From Salinibacterium sp. ZJ70 (GTDB lineage: Bacteria; Actinomycetota; Actinomycetes; Actinomycetales; Microbacteriaceae): DNA of 64,000 nt. Below, piece by piece: positions 28,045-36,925 of the stretch (position 1 is its first letter; each line of letters begins with the position of its first letter). Where the stretch lies: NCBI RefSeq assembly GCF_011751865.2, contig NZ_CP061770.1, positions 434,001 through 498,000 of the forward strand, written 5' to 3'. The notes beneath the pieces were generated by a model. The model was not told where the DNA came from and made no database searches. It saw only the letters and a program-made list of their open reading frames with translations. A program made the translations under genes and the position numbers.

Positions 28045-29419
28045 GCCGCACCTTCGGCAGCGCCACGGCGATCGCCGCTGCGAGGGCGGCGGCGATGCCC
28101 ACGGTGATGAACCCCACATCCAATCCCTCCGAGGTGAGGTACTCAGCGTTCCCGTGCCAGGGGTAGGCCGTCATCAGCAGTGCGAAGGCCGAGCTTGTCA
28201 TCGCGGCGGAGAGCGACCGGATCAGCCCGTTCACCCCGGACGCCGCAGCCGCCTCGTGCGCCGGAACCGAGTCGAGGATGAGGGTCGGTGTCGCAGCGAA
28301 GGCGAACGCCGTGCCCACTCCCACGAGGAAGGTGCACAGCACGATCGATCCGACGCTCGGCTCGGTCCAGAGTCGGATCCAGAACCCCGCGGACATGATG
28401 GCCGCGCCGAGCGCGAGCGGAATCCGACCCCCGTAGCGGCCGAGTGCCTTGCCCACGACGGGGGACAGCACGACGAGCATGAACGCCGACGGCATGAGCA
28501 GAAGACCCGCCTGGGTCGCCTCGAGCCCGAGCCCGGATCCGGTGCTCTCGGGCGCGCGTGCCTGATTGAGGGTGAGGAAATGGTTGGCGAACATCCCCAC
28601 CGAGGCGAAAAACGCGGCGATGTTGGTCTGCATCACACCGCGCCGCATGCTCGTGCGCAGGTTGACGACGGGGTCCGGGGTGCGCAGCTGGTGCGGGATC
28701 CAGATGGCGAAGGCGAGCACGGCGATGCTCGCGAACAGGAGCGTGGGTGTGCTGGCCCAGCCCCACTCGAGCCCCTTCGAGACGACGAGCAGAAACGCAG
28801 CGAGGCAGACAGCGAGGATGCTCGCGCCGACGAGGTCGAAGCGCCCGCCGCTGCGGATGCGCGACGGCGTGACGAAGAGCGGCACGAGGATCAGGAAGAC
28901 AGCCCCCAGGATCGCAGAGAACCAGAAGATGGCGGGGATTCCGCCGGCCTCGAGCAGGATGCCGGCGAGCGGCAGGCCGATCGTCGATCCGATTCCGATC
29001 GTCGCGCTCATGGCGGCGATCGCGCTCGAGGAGCGCTCGCGGCTGAGCTGTTCGCGCATGATGCTGATGCCGATCGGCACGAGAGATGTGGCGAAGCCCT
29101 GGCAGGCGCGCCCGATCATGACGGTCGTGTAAGTCATCCCGATGGCGGCCAGCATCGAGCCGAGGGTGAGGATCGCGAGGCAGGCGATGAAGATGCGGCG
29201 CCTGCCGTACATGTCGGCCATACGTGCCACGATGGGGGTGCCGATGGTGCCGGCGAGCATGCTGATCGTGACCACCCAAGCCGCGTCCGTCGCGCTGACG
29301 TCGAGCGCGGAGGGGATCTCTGGTAGCGCCGGGACGGTGAGCGTGAACTGGAACGATGTCAGCATCCCCGCCCCGGCGAGGGTCGCGATGCTGAGCAGTT
29401 CACGGTGACGGGACGTCAT
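28022..29419 (-). CDS. MFS transporter, DHA2-like
   Basis: The 465-residue protein has about 14 hydrophobic segments and the MFS signature loop ARMADMYGRRRIF after helix 2, plus a motif-C-like helix GIGSTIGLPLAG, typical of drug:H+ antiporters of the DHA2 group. It is the third gene of a minus-strand unit (flavin oxidoreductase, thioesterase, transporter) headed by a KstR2-type site. Export of a toxic intermediate or steroid uptake are both possible. ATGA overlap with the thioesterase gene. Confidence 0.85.
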   Translation of the reverse strand: MTSRHRELLSIATLAGAGMLTSFQFTLTVPALPEIPSALDVSATDAAWVVTISMLAGTIGTPIVARMADMYGRRRIFIACLAILTLGSMLAAIGMTYTTVMIGRACQGFATSLVPIGISIMREQLSRERSSSAIAAMSATIGIGSTIGLPLAGILLEAGGIPAIFWFSAILGAVFLILVPLFVTPSRIRSGGRFDLVGASILAVCLAAFLLVVSKGLEWGWASTPTLLFASIAVLAFAIWIPHQLRTPDPVVNLRTSMRRGVMQTNIAAFFASVGMFANHFLTLNQARAPESTGSGLGLEATQAGLLLMPSAFMLVVLSPVVGKALGRYGGRIPLALGAAIMSAGFWIRLWTEPSVGSIVLCTFLVGVGTAFAFAATPTLILDSVPAHEAAAASGVNGLIRSLSAAMTSSAFALLMTAYPWHGNAEYLTSEGLDVGFITVGIAAALAAAIAVALPKVRPTSPARG

Positions 29420-29874
29420 GCCTGCCAGGTCTCAAGGCGCGCGCGCATATCGTCGGGGATCGGCACGGTGGTCTGCGCGGGGGAGACGGTCACGATCGTG
29501 TTGGCGGCTCGTGCAACGCGCACCCCGTCGGAGACGCGGGTCATCTCGAACTCGAACCGCACGGAGGAGGTGCCGACCCTGCCGAGGCGCATGTCCACCC
29601 GGATCTCGTCGAAGAGCGCGGCGGCGGCGAGGTACTCGCATTCGGTGGCGCGCGACACGAACCACCACCCGCGCTCATTCTTGAGTCGGTCGGCGTGGAT
29701 TCCCTGCAGGTAAAGGAACTCCGTCTGCACATACTCCATCTGGGGGAACCAGGCGCCGTAGTAGAGGATGCCCGCGGGGTCGGTGTCGGCGTAGCTGAGG
29801 CGGACGGTGCGGCTGTGGAGCGCGCGCGATGTCCCGGAGTTTCCGTCGGGGTTCCGGGGTCCGGTGGCGCTCAC
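29416..29874 (-). CDS. acyl-CoA thioesterase, 4HBT hot-dog family
   Basis: I place the start at GTG 29874, which overlaps the stop of the oxidoreductase gene (GTGA), giving 152 residues. The 4HBT catalytic phrase YADTDPAGILYYGAWF is present with its Asp. The rest is a single hot-dog fold. Such enzymes hydrolyse acyl-CoA esters; in this setting it may free CoA from a dead-end steroid intermediate (inference). ATGA overlap with the MFS gene shows it is part of the same transcript. Confidence 0.85.
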   Translation of the reverse strand: MSATGPRNPDGNSGTSRALHSRTVRLSYADTDPAGILYYGAWFPQMEYVQTEFLYLQGIHADRLKNERGWWFVSRATECEYLAAAALFDEIRVDMRLGRVGTSSVRFEFEMTRVSDGVRVARAANTIVTVSPAQTTVPIPDDMRARLETWQA

Positions 29875-30746
29875 GCGAGGAGCTCGGCGAGCGCGTGGAG
29901 CTGCTCGAGGTAATGGCTCGCGCTCGTCGCGTCGATGGTGACGTTGGCGTCGGTGGCTCCTGCGGTGCGCATGCTGCGGAGCTCGGCGAGTGCTGCCTCG
30001 GGCGCGGCGATGGGGTCGAGTCGCGGGGTGCCGAGCACGACGCGGAAGTCGGCGGGAGGCTGGGCGCGCTCGAGCATCTGCTGCACCGTGTCGTGGGGGA
30101 GCGAGAAGGGCACCCATCCGTCGCCACGGCGGACCGCGCGGCGGAGTGAGATCCCGGTGCGGCCACCGAGGATGAGGTCGACGTGGCGCCGCGGGGAGCT
30201 GGGGGTCACGTCGACGGAGTCGAACGCGTAGTACGGACCGTTGTGGTGCGGTCTGGGGGTGCCCCAGGCGGCGCGGAGGGCGTCGATGGCGTCGTCGGCG
30301 CGGGCGCCGCGGTCTTCGAAGGGCGCGTCGAGGAGGGCGAACTCTGCTTCGAGGCTGCCCACCCCGAGGCCGAGCGTGACGCGGCCGCCGCTCAGGAGGT
30401 CGAGGGTGCCGTAGCTCTTCGCGATCTGGAGCGGGTGGTGGTAGCCGAGCACGAGCACGGTGGTGAACAGGGTGATGCGTTCGGTGCGCGCGGCGAGGTA
30501 GGCGAGGGTCGCGAGTGGATCCCAGTATGTGCCGCCGCGTTCGTCGGCGATCTGCGTGGGCACGGCGGTGTGCTCGGCGCAGGTCAGGTGGGAGTACCCG
30601 AGGCGGTCGGCGGTCTCGGCGATGAGGGCCAGCTCGACGGCCCCGGCGCGAGTCTCCCAGCCGGCCGCGGGGGGCGGGTAGGTAGTCACAACGGGGGTGT
30701 TGAGGCCGATCCGCGCCGGGATGTCAGTGCGTGGCGTGCGCTCCAT
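29871..30746 (-). CDS. luciferase-like flavin-dependent oxidoreductase
   Basis: ATG 30746 (MERTPRTD) gives 291 residues; it lies just downstream of the KstR2-like site, whereas an upstream ATG at 30806 would place the operator inside the gene. The LLM fold is visible as RIGLNTPVV, LGYSHLTCAEHTAVP, ITLFTTVLVLGYHHPLQIAK and the flavin loop GRVTLGLGVGS. It uses F420H2 or FMN. Substrate is unknown; the operon context (thioesterase, MFS, divergent SDR-thiolase) suggests a steroid-CoA or ketone intermediate. Confidence 0.85.
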   Translation of the reverse strand: MERTPRTDIPARIGLNTPVVTTYPPPAAGWETRAGAVELALIAETADRLGYSHLTCAEHTAVPTQIADERGGTYWDPLATLAYLAARTERITLFTTVLVLGYHHPLQIAKSYGTLDLLSGGRVTLGLGVGSLEAEFALLDAPFEDRGARADDAIDALRAAWGTPRPHHNGPYYAFDSVDVTPSSPRRHVDLILGGRTGISLRRAVRRGDGWVPFSLPHDTVQQMLERAQPPADFRVVLGTPRLDPIAAPEAALAELRSMRTAGATDANVTIDATSASHYLEQLHALAELLA

Positions 30747-30754
30747 ATCGCCAA

Positions 30755-30768
30755 ACCTAGCATTTGGT
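30755..30768. promoter_or_regulatory. KstR2-type operator (8/10)
   Basis: ACCTAGCATTTGGT keeps 8 of the 10 fixed bases of AnCAAGnnCTTGnT; the two changes are symmetrical. It lies between the divergent flavin-oxidoreductase and SDR-thiolase units and can serve both. Confidence 0.6.
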
Positions 30769-30809
30769 TGGTAGTCTGGCGCCGCTCGTGCACAAGGGAA
30801 AGGCACCGT

Positions 30810-31613
30810 ATGTCCATCGCGATCGACCTGAGCGGCTGGGTCGTCCTCATCACCGGCGGCGCGCGCGGCGTCGGCAGGGGCATCGCCTCCCGCTTCCGCG
30901 AAGCCGGGGCCTTCGTCGAGATATGCGGCCGCTCTGAATCCGCCGAGATCGCCCCCGTCGATGACCCCGGTATCACCTACAGCTCGCTCGACGTACGCGA
31001 CGCCGACGCCGTCGAAGGCTGGATAGCCGACGTGGTCGCCCGACGTGGCCGCATCGACGTCGTCGTCAACAACGCGGGGGGGTCGCCCTTCGGAGCCTTC
31101 GAAGAAGGCTCGGCGCGCTACATGCGCGCGCTCACCGACCTCAACTTCCTATCCGCGGCGTTCGTGGCGCGCGCCGCACATCCGCACCTTGCCGCCTCCC
31201 CTCAGGGGAGCGTGATCAACATCACGTCGATCAGTGCGCGGCGCCCGAGCCCCGGCACAGCTGTCTACGGCGCAGCGAAGGCCGCACTGGAGAGCCTCAC
31301 CGAGAGCCTCGCCGTCGAGTGGGCGCCGCGGGTGCGCGTCAACGCAGTCAGTTGCGGGCTCGTCGCCACGGAGGCAGCGGCGTCGCACTACGGCGATGCG
31401 GAGCAGTTCGCGAAGGTGGCTGCGACGATCCCGCGAGGTCAGCTCGCCGACCCGCTCGAGATCGGCTGGGCGTGCGTCATGCTCGCCGCCCCGCACTCCA
31501 GCCACATCACAGGCGCCGTCGTCGATGTCGACGGCGGCGGCGAGTGGCCCGCCTTCCTCAGTCACACGCCCCACGCAGGTTTCGTCACCCGTTCGCAAGG
31601 AGCAACATCATGA
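30810..31613 (+). CDS. SDR-family dehydrogenase
   Basis: The 267-residue SDR shows the TGGARGVGRG cofactor motif, NNAGG, and the YGAAK catalytic motif preceded by SISARRPSPGTAV with the catalytic Ser. It overlaps the thiolase gene in an ATGA junction, so the two should be consecutive enzymes: a 3-hydroxyacyl-CoA (or ring alcohol) dehydrogenase followed by thiolysis. Behind a KstR2-like operator. The exact steroid step is unknown; it is distinct from ipdF (43465). Confidence 0.85.
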   Translation: MSIAIDLSGWVVLITGGARGVGRGIASRFREAGAFVEICGRSESAEIAPVDDPGITYSSLDVRDADAVEGWIADVVARRGRIDVVVNNAGGSPFGAFEEGSARYMRALTDLNFLSAAFVARAAHPHLAASPQGSVINITSISARRPSPGTAVYGAAKAALESLTESLAVEWAPRVRVNAVSCGLVATEAAASHYGDAEQFAKVAATIPRGQLADPLEIGWACVMLAAPHSSHITGAVVDVDGGGEWPAFLSHTPHAGFVTRSQGATS

Positions 31614-32830
31614 CCGAAGCAGTCATCGTCCAGGCGGTGCGCTCGCCGATCGGGCGCGCCGGCAAGGGATCGCTGAAAGATGTGCGACCCGACGATCTGC
31701 TCGCGCAGATGATCGACGCCGCCCTCGCAAGCATCCCCGAACTCGACCCGGCGCAGATCGACGACCTCATGACGGGCTGTGCGCAACCCGCGGGGATCCA
31801 GGGGTACAACATCGCCCGGATCGCGGCGCTCCAGCTCGGGCTCGACAGCGTTCCGGGCACGACAGTGCACCGGTACTGCTCGTCGTCGCTGCAGACCACC
31901 CGGATGGCGTTCCATGCCATCAAGGCGGGGGAGGGTGACGTGTTCATCTCGGCGGGCGTCGAATCGGTCTCGCACTTCGGCGCCGGCAAGTCGGACGGCA
32001 TGCCCGACACCAAGCACCCCCGTTTCGCAGAGGCCATGGCGCGCACCGCGGCGAACGCGGCCGATCCCGACTTCGTGTGGTCGGATCCGCGCACCCGGGG
32101 CGAGCTGCCCGACATCTACATCCAGATGGGCGACACGGCCGAGAACGTCGCTCAGCTGAAGTCGGTGTCGCGCCGGGCGCAGGACGAGTGGGCCGTGCTG
32201 TCGCAGAACCGCGCGGAAGCAGCCGCGATGCGCGGATTCTGGGAGACCGACATCACCCCGGTACGGCTCGCGGATGGCTCGCTCGTGACGACGGATGATG
32301 GTCCGCGTCGCGGCGTGACGCTCGAAGCGGTCTCGGCGATGAACCCCGTGTTCCGCGAGCACGGCACTGTCACCGCGGCCAACTGCTGCCCGCTCAACGA
32401 CGGCGCAGCCGCTCTCGTCATCATGAGCGACGCGAAGGCTGCCGAGCTCGGTCTCACCCCGCTCGCGCGCATCGTGGCCACGGGTGTATCGGCGCTCAGT
32501 CCCGAGGTCATGGGTCTCGGGCCTGTCGACGCCGTGAGCCGCGCCCTCGCGAGCGCGCGCATGTCGATCGGCGACATGGACATCATGGAGCTCAACGAGG
32601 CGTTCGCCGCGCAGGTGCTGCCCGCGATCGACGAGATCGGCATCGACCCGGAGCGCGTCAACGTCAACGGCGGGGCGATCGCGCTCGGCCATCCGTTCGG
32701 TATGACGGGCGCGCGCCTGGCGACCACGGCGATCCACGCCCTCCAGGAGCGCGACGAGCAGTTCGCGATCGAGACGATGTGCGTGGCGGGCGGGCAGGGG
32801 ATGGCTCTCATCCTCGAGCGCCTCAGCTGA
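31610..32830 (+). CDS. thiolase (acetyl-CoA acyltransferase)
   Basis: The 406-residue thiolase has the acylation Cys at residue 90 in HRYCSSSLQ, the His of ALGHPFGMTG and the base Cys in METMCVAGGQGM-like ETMCVAGGQGM. A 20-residue insert (GAGKSDGMPDTKHPRF) follows the first domain. It is not the canonical FadA6, which lies at 44278, and I cannot match it to FadA5 with confidence. It probably removes acetyl-CoA or propionyl-CoA after the adjacent SDR step. Confidence 0.9.
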   Translation: MTEAVIVQAVRSPIGRAGKGSLKDVRPDDLLAQMIDAALASIPELDPAQIDDLMTGCAQPAGIQGYNIARIAALQLGLDSVPGTTVHRYCSSSLQTTRMAFHAIKAGEGDVFISAGVESVSHFGAGKSDGMPDTKHPRFAEAMARTAANAADPDFVWSDPRTRGELPDIYIQMGDTAENVAQLKSVSRRAQDEWAVLSQNRAEAAAMRGFWETDITPVRLADGSLVTTDDGPRRGVTLEAVSAMNPVFREHGTVTAANCCPLNDGAAALVIMSDAKAAELGLTPLARIVATGVSALSPEVMGLGPVDAVSRALASARMSIGDMDIMELNEAFAAQVLPAIDEIGIDPERVNVNGGAIALGHPFGMTGARLATTAIHALQERDEQFAIETMCVAGGQGMALILERLS

Positions 32831-32843
32831 GGCGCTGCGCACC

Positions 32844-32879
32844 AGAAGGGGCCGGGCCGTGGTGGGACCGACCCCTTCT
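32844..32879. terminator. bidirectional hairpin between thiolase and fadD3
   Basis: AGAAGGGG (32844-32851) pairs with CCCCTTCT (32872-32879), with further pairing inside the arms. It lies between convergent genes and can end both transcripts. Confidence 0.6.
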
Positions 32880-32885
32880 CGCGCA

Positions 32886-34517
32886 TCAGGCGCGAGCTGC
32901 TGTTTCCTGGCGAGCGCGGTCGCGCAGCTCTCCCTTGAGGATCTTGCCCGCACCGGTTCGCGGGAAGTCGCTCACGAAGACGAACTCGCGGGGCACCTTG
33001 AAATTCGCGAGGTGGGTGCGGCAGAAGTCGTGCAGCGACTCGGGGGTGATGTCGGCGGGGGCGTCATGGCGAAGCACGACGTAGGCGCGGCCCACATTCC
33101 CGAGGCGCGCGTCGTCGATGCCGATGACCGCTGACTCGTTGACCGCGGGATGCTTGCGCAGCACGTTCTCGATCTCTGCCGGGTACACGTTGAATCCGCC
33201 GACGATGTACATGTCCTTGAGGCGGTCGGTGATCTTGAGGCAGCCGTGCTCGTCGAGCTGGCCGATGTCGCCCGTGTGGAGCCAGCCGTCGGGGTCGATC
33301 GCGGCCGCGGTGGCCTCTGGGTCGTCGTAGTAGCCGCGCATCACGTCCGCGCCCCGCAGGAGGATCTCGCCGTCCTCGCCCGTCGCCACGGCCACCCCGT
33401 CTGCGTTGACGACCTTGATCTCGATGCCAGCGACGGCAGGACCCGAGGTCTGTTTGACGTGATCGATGTCGTCTTCCTTGCGCGTCATGGTGGCGACGAC
33501 GCATTCGCTGAGCCCGTAGGCCTGTGCGACGCGATCGAAGCCGAGAACGCTCTTCATGTCCTGGAAGAGGGTCTCGGGGGCTGTCGCGGCGCCTGCGGTG
33601 GCGAAGCGCAGCGACGACGTGTCACGGGTGGCCACCTCGGGATGGTCGAGGAGGGAGGTGAACACCGTGGGGACGCCGGGGAGCACACTGATGCGCTCGC
33701 GCTCGATCAGGTCCAGGAGTCCCGTGGTGTCGAGGGTCGCGAGGGGGTAGACCGTGGCGCCGGCGACGATGCACGTGATGAGCCCGGCCTTGTAGCCGAA
33801 GCCGTGGAACATGGGGTTGACGACCGCGTACCTGTCGGACGGCGAGAGCTCAGCCCCGAGGGCCCAGGCGTAGGCGACGCTGATGGTCTGCCGCTGCGTG
33901 CTCGGCACGCCCTTGGGCGCGCCAGTCGTGCCGGAGGTGAAGAGGAGGTCGGCGATGTCGTCGGGGCTCACCTGCGCGGTCGCGGCGCTCAGCGCGTCTT
34001 CGCTGACCGCGGCTCCGCGTGCGAGGTATCCGGCCCACTCGTGGTCGTCGGTGCCGGTCGCATCGTCCAGGTGCACGATGGTGCGCAGGGTCGGGAGCGC
34101 AGGAACGGGTCCGCTGCCGGCGGCGGCCTGATCGGCGAGGGCATCGCGCAACATCCCCGCGTAGGATTTGCCGAGGAAGCCGTCAGAGACGACGAGCACT
34201 CGCGCCCCGGAACGCTCGAGCAGCTCGGCTGCTTCGCGGCCGGTGAATCGGGTGTTGAGCGGCACCACGCTCGCCCCGATGAGCTGTGCTCCGAGGAGCG
34301 CGAGGGCGAATTCGATGCGGTTCTCTGCCCAGATGGCGATTCGATCCCCGCGCGTGACGCCGTCGGCAAGGTAGGCTCGCGCCGCATGATGTGAGAGTTC
34401 CGAGAGTTCGCGGTAGCTGACCACTCGGCTTCCGTCCACGAGTGCGGGGTGGGCGTCGAGCTGCGCCCGCTCTGCAAGGAGCTGGGGGATGGTGCGGGCG
34501 GTGGAGAGCGACGTCAC
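32886..34517 (-). CDS. fadD3: HIP-CoA ligase FadD3-like
   Basis: I start it at GTG 34517, behind AGAAAGGA; an upstream ATG lacks support. The 543-residue enzyme has the AMP-binding motif LLFTSGTTGAPKGVP (191-205), the YGLSE motif and the C-terminal Lys region RTGAGKILKGELR. In steroid degraders FadD3 activates the C/D-ring propionate HIP to HIP-CoA, whose CoA ester is also the KstR2 inducer. The divergent kstR2 gene and the perfect operator between them repeat the known logic. Specificity for HIP is inferred from context. Confidence 0.8.
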   Translation of the reverse strand: MTSLSTARTIPQLLAERAQLDAHPALVDGSRVVSYRELSELSHHAARAYLADGVTRGDRIAIWAENRIEFALALLGAQLIGASVVPLNTRFTGREAAELLERSGARVLVVSDGFLGKSYAGMLRDALADQAAAGSGPVPALPTLRTIVHLDDATGTDDHEWAGYLARGAAVSEDALSAATAQVSPDDIADLLFTSGTTGAPKGVPSTQRQTISVAYAWALGAELSPSDRYAVVNPMFHGFGYKAGLITCIVAGATVYPLATLDTTGLLDLIERERISVLPGVPTVFTSLLDHPEVATRDTSSLRFATAGAATAPETLFQDMKSVLGFDRVAQAYGLSECVVATMTRKEDDIDHVKQTSGPAVAGIEIKVVNADGVAVATGEDGEILLRGADVMRGYYDDPEATAAAIDPDGWLHTGDIGQLDEHGCLKITDRLKDMYIVGGFNVYPAEIENVLRKHPAVNESAVIGIDDARLGNVGRAYVVLRHDAPADITPESLHDFCRTHLANFKVPREFVFVSDFPRTGAGKILKGELRDRARQETAARA

Positions 34518-34596
34518 TGTCGTCCTTTCTGGAGGCGGTTCGCGGAGCGCTTGTGTCGATTGTGTGCTGAAGATGAGCCGGGATGCGGCAGACTTG

Positions 34597-34610
34597 AGCA
34601 AGTGCTTGAT
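34597..34610. promoter_or_regulatory. KstR2-type operator (perfect)
   Basis: AGCAAGTGCTTGAT matches AnCAAGnnCTTGnT at all fixed positions. It lies between the divergent fadD3 and kstR2 starts, where it can control both and autoregulate kstR2. Confidence 0.88.
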
Positions 34611-34636
34611 TGGTCACTGAGGTGAGGGAGACCCGA

Positions 34637-35242
34637 ATGAGCCCGAAGACGGAGCGGACCGAGCACGGGTCCGAGCGCCGCGCGCAGCTTCTGGCGATCG
34701 CCGCGAAGCTTATCGCCGAGCGCGGCTACACGGCGACGACCGTGCGCGACATCGCCGACGAGGCGGGCATCCTCTCTGGGAGCCTGTACCACCACTTTGC
34801 GTCGAAGGAGGAGATCCTCGAGGAGGTGCTGCGCAGCTTCATGGACCCGTTGCTCGAGCGCTTCGAGGAGATCGCGTCGAGCGGCGACAGCCCGCGGGTG
34901 ATCCTCGACCGGCTCATCGAGCACTCGTTCGAGACGATCGAGCAGAAGCCTGCGGCGGTCGGTCTCTACCAGAACGAGTCCGCGTTCCTGCTTCGTCAAC
35001 CGGGCTTCGAGTTCGTGGGCGAGAAGAGCCGTCGCATCGAGGAGATCTGGCTCGCTGTCATCCAGGATGGTCAGCGCCAGGGGGTGTTCCGCGACACGAT
35101 CGACGCCGGCATCGCCTACCGCTTCATCCGCGACGCGGTGTGGTCGACGGTGCGCTGGTTCAAGCCGGGCGGGCGCCACACGGCGCAGAGCCTGAGCGCC
35201 CACTACCTCGACCTGCTTCACGGCGGACTCGTCAGCAGCTGA
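34637..35242 (+). CDS. kstR2: TetR-family steroid regulator KstR2
   Basis: ATG 34637 follows GGGAG and gives 201 residues, the size of mycobacterial KstR2. The DNA-binding helix region ATTVRDIADEAGILSGSLYH and the following HHFASKEEILEEVLR are nearly the same as in KstR2 as I remember it, and so is the C-terminal AYRFIRDAVWSTVRWFKPGG. KstR2 represses the genes for rings C and D and is released by HIP-CoA. An earlier TTG in frame (34610) would overlap the operator and is unlikely. Confidence 0.9.
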   Translation: MSPKTERTEHGSERRAQLLAIAAKLIAERGYTATTVRDIADEAGILSGSLYHHFASKEEILEEVLRSFMDPLLERFEEIASSGDSPRVILDRLIEHSFETIEQKPAAVGLYQNESAFLLRQPGFEFVGEKSRRIEEIWLAVIQDGQRQGVFRDTIDAGIAYRFIRDAVWSTVRWFKPGGRHTAQSLSAHYLDLLHGGLVSS

Positions 35243-35245
35243 CGT

Positions 35246-36001
35246 TCAGTCGGGGATTTCGCGCGTGCGAGCGCCGCGCGGGTCGAGGACCTCGCGGATG
35301 ATGCGGAGCTCCTCGCCCGACGGGATGCGCGTCGCCGGAGCCGCGCTCGCATCGATCGGAAAGCCGGTCTGCTCCTCGACAGTCGCGGGATCGACGCCGG
35401 GGTGCACCGACCGCACGCGCATGGCGCCGTCCGAGTCGAAGTCGAGCACTGCGAGGTCGGTCACCACCACACCGAGCTGATGGAACCGCAGCTCGCGGGC
35501 GTGCTCGCGCGCGCGGTCGTTGCCCACGCCCGAGACCATGTCGACCTTGTCGACGAAGACGCGGGCCGAGTGGCGTGGCACCCAGTAGTCCACACGGTGG
35601 TTGGCGGTGTTGCCCGGGGCGCCGCGCACGCCGATCAGCTGGCGGCGCGGGGCGCTCCAGTCGCCGATCAGCGAGATGTTCTGGTTGCCGAACCGGTCGA
35701 TCTGGCTGGCGCCCATCATCGACTGGCGCCGTCCGGTGGCGAGGATCTCGAAGATGCGCCCGAATGGCGCCCAGCCTTCGACTACGCCGCCTGCAGAGGC
35801 CGAGCGCCCGAGCGGCGGCGGCTCGGCCATCAGGAACGCCTCGCCGTCGGTGAGAACGATGTCGGGGGAGGAAGTGAGCTTCGCGAGGCGGGCGCCGATG
35901 GTGGGGATGGTACCCACGGCATGCGCGAGAATCTCGCCGGATTCGAGATAGGTGTCAGCGCAGGCCGCGACGCAGATCTCCGCGATGGTGGCGTTGCTCA
36001 T
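35246..36001 (-). CDS. ipdB: IpdB, beta subunit of the ring C hydrolase (pair 1)
   Basis: The 251-residue product belongs to the CoA-transferase beta fold (NATIAEICVAACADTYLESG, GASQIDRFGNQNISLIGDW). It pairs with ipdA through an ATGA overlap. IpdAB opens the last steroid ring (COCHEA-CoA hydrolysis) and is a hydrolase despite its transferase fold. The genes converge on kstR2, whose stop is 3 bp away. A second pair lies at 46571-48153. Confidence 0.88.
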   Translation of the reverse strand: MSNATIAEICVAACADTYLESGEILAHAVGTIPTIGARLAKLTSSPDIVLTDGEAFLMAEPPPLGRSASAGGVVEGWAPFGRIFEILATGRRQSMMGASQIDRFGNQNISLIGDWSAPRRQLIGVRGAPGNTANHRVDYWVPRHSARVFVDKVDMVSGVGNDRAREHARELRFHQLGVVVTDLAVLDFDSDGAMRVRSVHPGVDPATVEEQTGFPIDASAAPATRIPSGEELRIIREVLDPRGARTREIPD

Positions 36002-36864
36002 CGTGCTCCCTCCTGGGCGTGGAAGCGGGTAACGGCTTCCTGGTAGCTGGACTCGTCTCCGGAGAGGAACTCCTCACGGAACGCCTGCCACGCCGCGGGG
36101 TCCTTGGCTGCGGCTGCGTAGTGACGCTGGAACGCCTCGTCCCGCTCGTAGTCCGGTGCGCACGTGGTGAAGTGGGCTCCCCGCGGCGTCTCGACGACGG
36201 CATCCACGTACATCCGGCTTACGAGCAGGGTGTGGAAGCTCGCGTCGTCGAGAAGCGACGCGGTGGGGATGATCTTCTCGGTCGACATGATCGTGCGCGT
36301 GGCCGCCATGGCGAAGAGGTCGTCGAAGTAGGGGTCGGGGCCGAGGAACTGGCCGTTCCCACCCGCGTCGGAGCGGTTCATGTGGATGAGCGCCACGTCG
36401 AGTTGGAGGGCGGGCACCGCGACGTACTGCTCGTCGCTGTAGGGCGAGCTCACCATGCGCAGGTCGGGGTTGGCGGGGAGTACATCGGATCCGATGCCCG
36501 CGCGGATGGGCATGAAGTCGAGGCGGGCGGCCGCGGCCTTGAGGCCCGCGACGAACATGCCCTCGTCGTATTCGGTGACGTCGAGTCCGCCGCGCTCGCG
36601 CGCCTGCGTGAAGAGGGGGTCGAGCGGGATGCTGTCGAGCGAGACGAACCCGTATACGAGTCTGCGCACCTTGCCGGCGTCGACGAGCAGTCCCACGTCG
36701 GGGCCGCCGAAGGCGACGACGGTCAGGTCGGTCACGTCGGTGCGCAGCAGCTCGCGTACGAGGGCCATGGGCTTGCGGCGTGAACCCCATCCGCCGATGC
36801 CGATCGTCATGCCGCTCTCGATGAGGCTCACAGCCTCGCTCAGGGGTGTGATCTTGTCGGGCAT
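35998..36864 (-). CDS. ipdA: IpdA, alpha subunit of the ring C hydrolase (pair 1)
   Basis: ATG 36864 (MPDKITPL) has GAGGAG six bases upstream; the in-frame ATG at 36888 lacks one. The 288-residue product shows GMTIGIGGWGSRRKPMALVR, FGGPDVGLL and GAHFTTCAPDYERDEAFQRH, very close to mycobacterial IpdA as I remember it. The Glu of the YDEGM motif corresponds to the one reported as important for hydrolysis (memory). A near-perfect KstR2 site lies 43 bp upstream of the start. Confidence 0.9.
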   Translation of the reverse strand: MPDKITPLSEAVSLIESGMTIGIGGWGSRRKPMALVRELLRTDVTDLTVVAFGGPDVGLLVDAGKVRRLVYGFVSLDSIPLDPLFTQARERGGLDVTEYDEGMFVAGLKAAAARLDFMPIRAGIGSDVLPANPDLRMVSSPYSDEQYVAVPALQLDVALIHMNRSDAGGNGQFLGPDPYFDDLFAMAATRTIMSTEKIIPTASLLDDASFHTLLVSRMYVDAVVETPRGAHFTTCAPDYERDEAFQRHYAAAAKDPAAWQAFREEFLSGDESSYQEAVTRFHAQEGAR

Positions 36865-36906
36865 CGGTGCTCCTCGGGTGTTGCTCATCGCGGATCGACC
36901 GCAAAA

Positions 36907-36920
36907 ACCTAGCGCTTGTT
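36907..36920. promoter_or_regulatory. KstR2-type operator (9/10)
   Basis: ACCTAGCGCTTGTT differs from AnCAAGnnCTTGnT at one fixed base. It lies upstream of ipdA and just after the stop of the VOC gene. Confidence 0.7.
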
Positions 36921-36925
36921 TGGTG

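Noticed and set aside
31610..32830. FadA5 (cholesterol side-chain thiolase)
   Set aside because: The active-site context HRYCSSSLQ and the insert differ from the VDCQCGSGQQ context I remember for FadA5; left as a generic thiolase.
34610..34637. TTG start for kstR2 at 34610
   Set aside because: It lies in the operator and lacks a ribosome site; ATG 34637 follows GGGAG and gives the family length.
35246..36864. 3-oxoacid CoA-transferase (ScoAB/AtoDA)
   Set aside because: The fold is the same, but the strings and the setting (KstR2 site, fadD3) match IpdAB hydrolases of steroid degraders.
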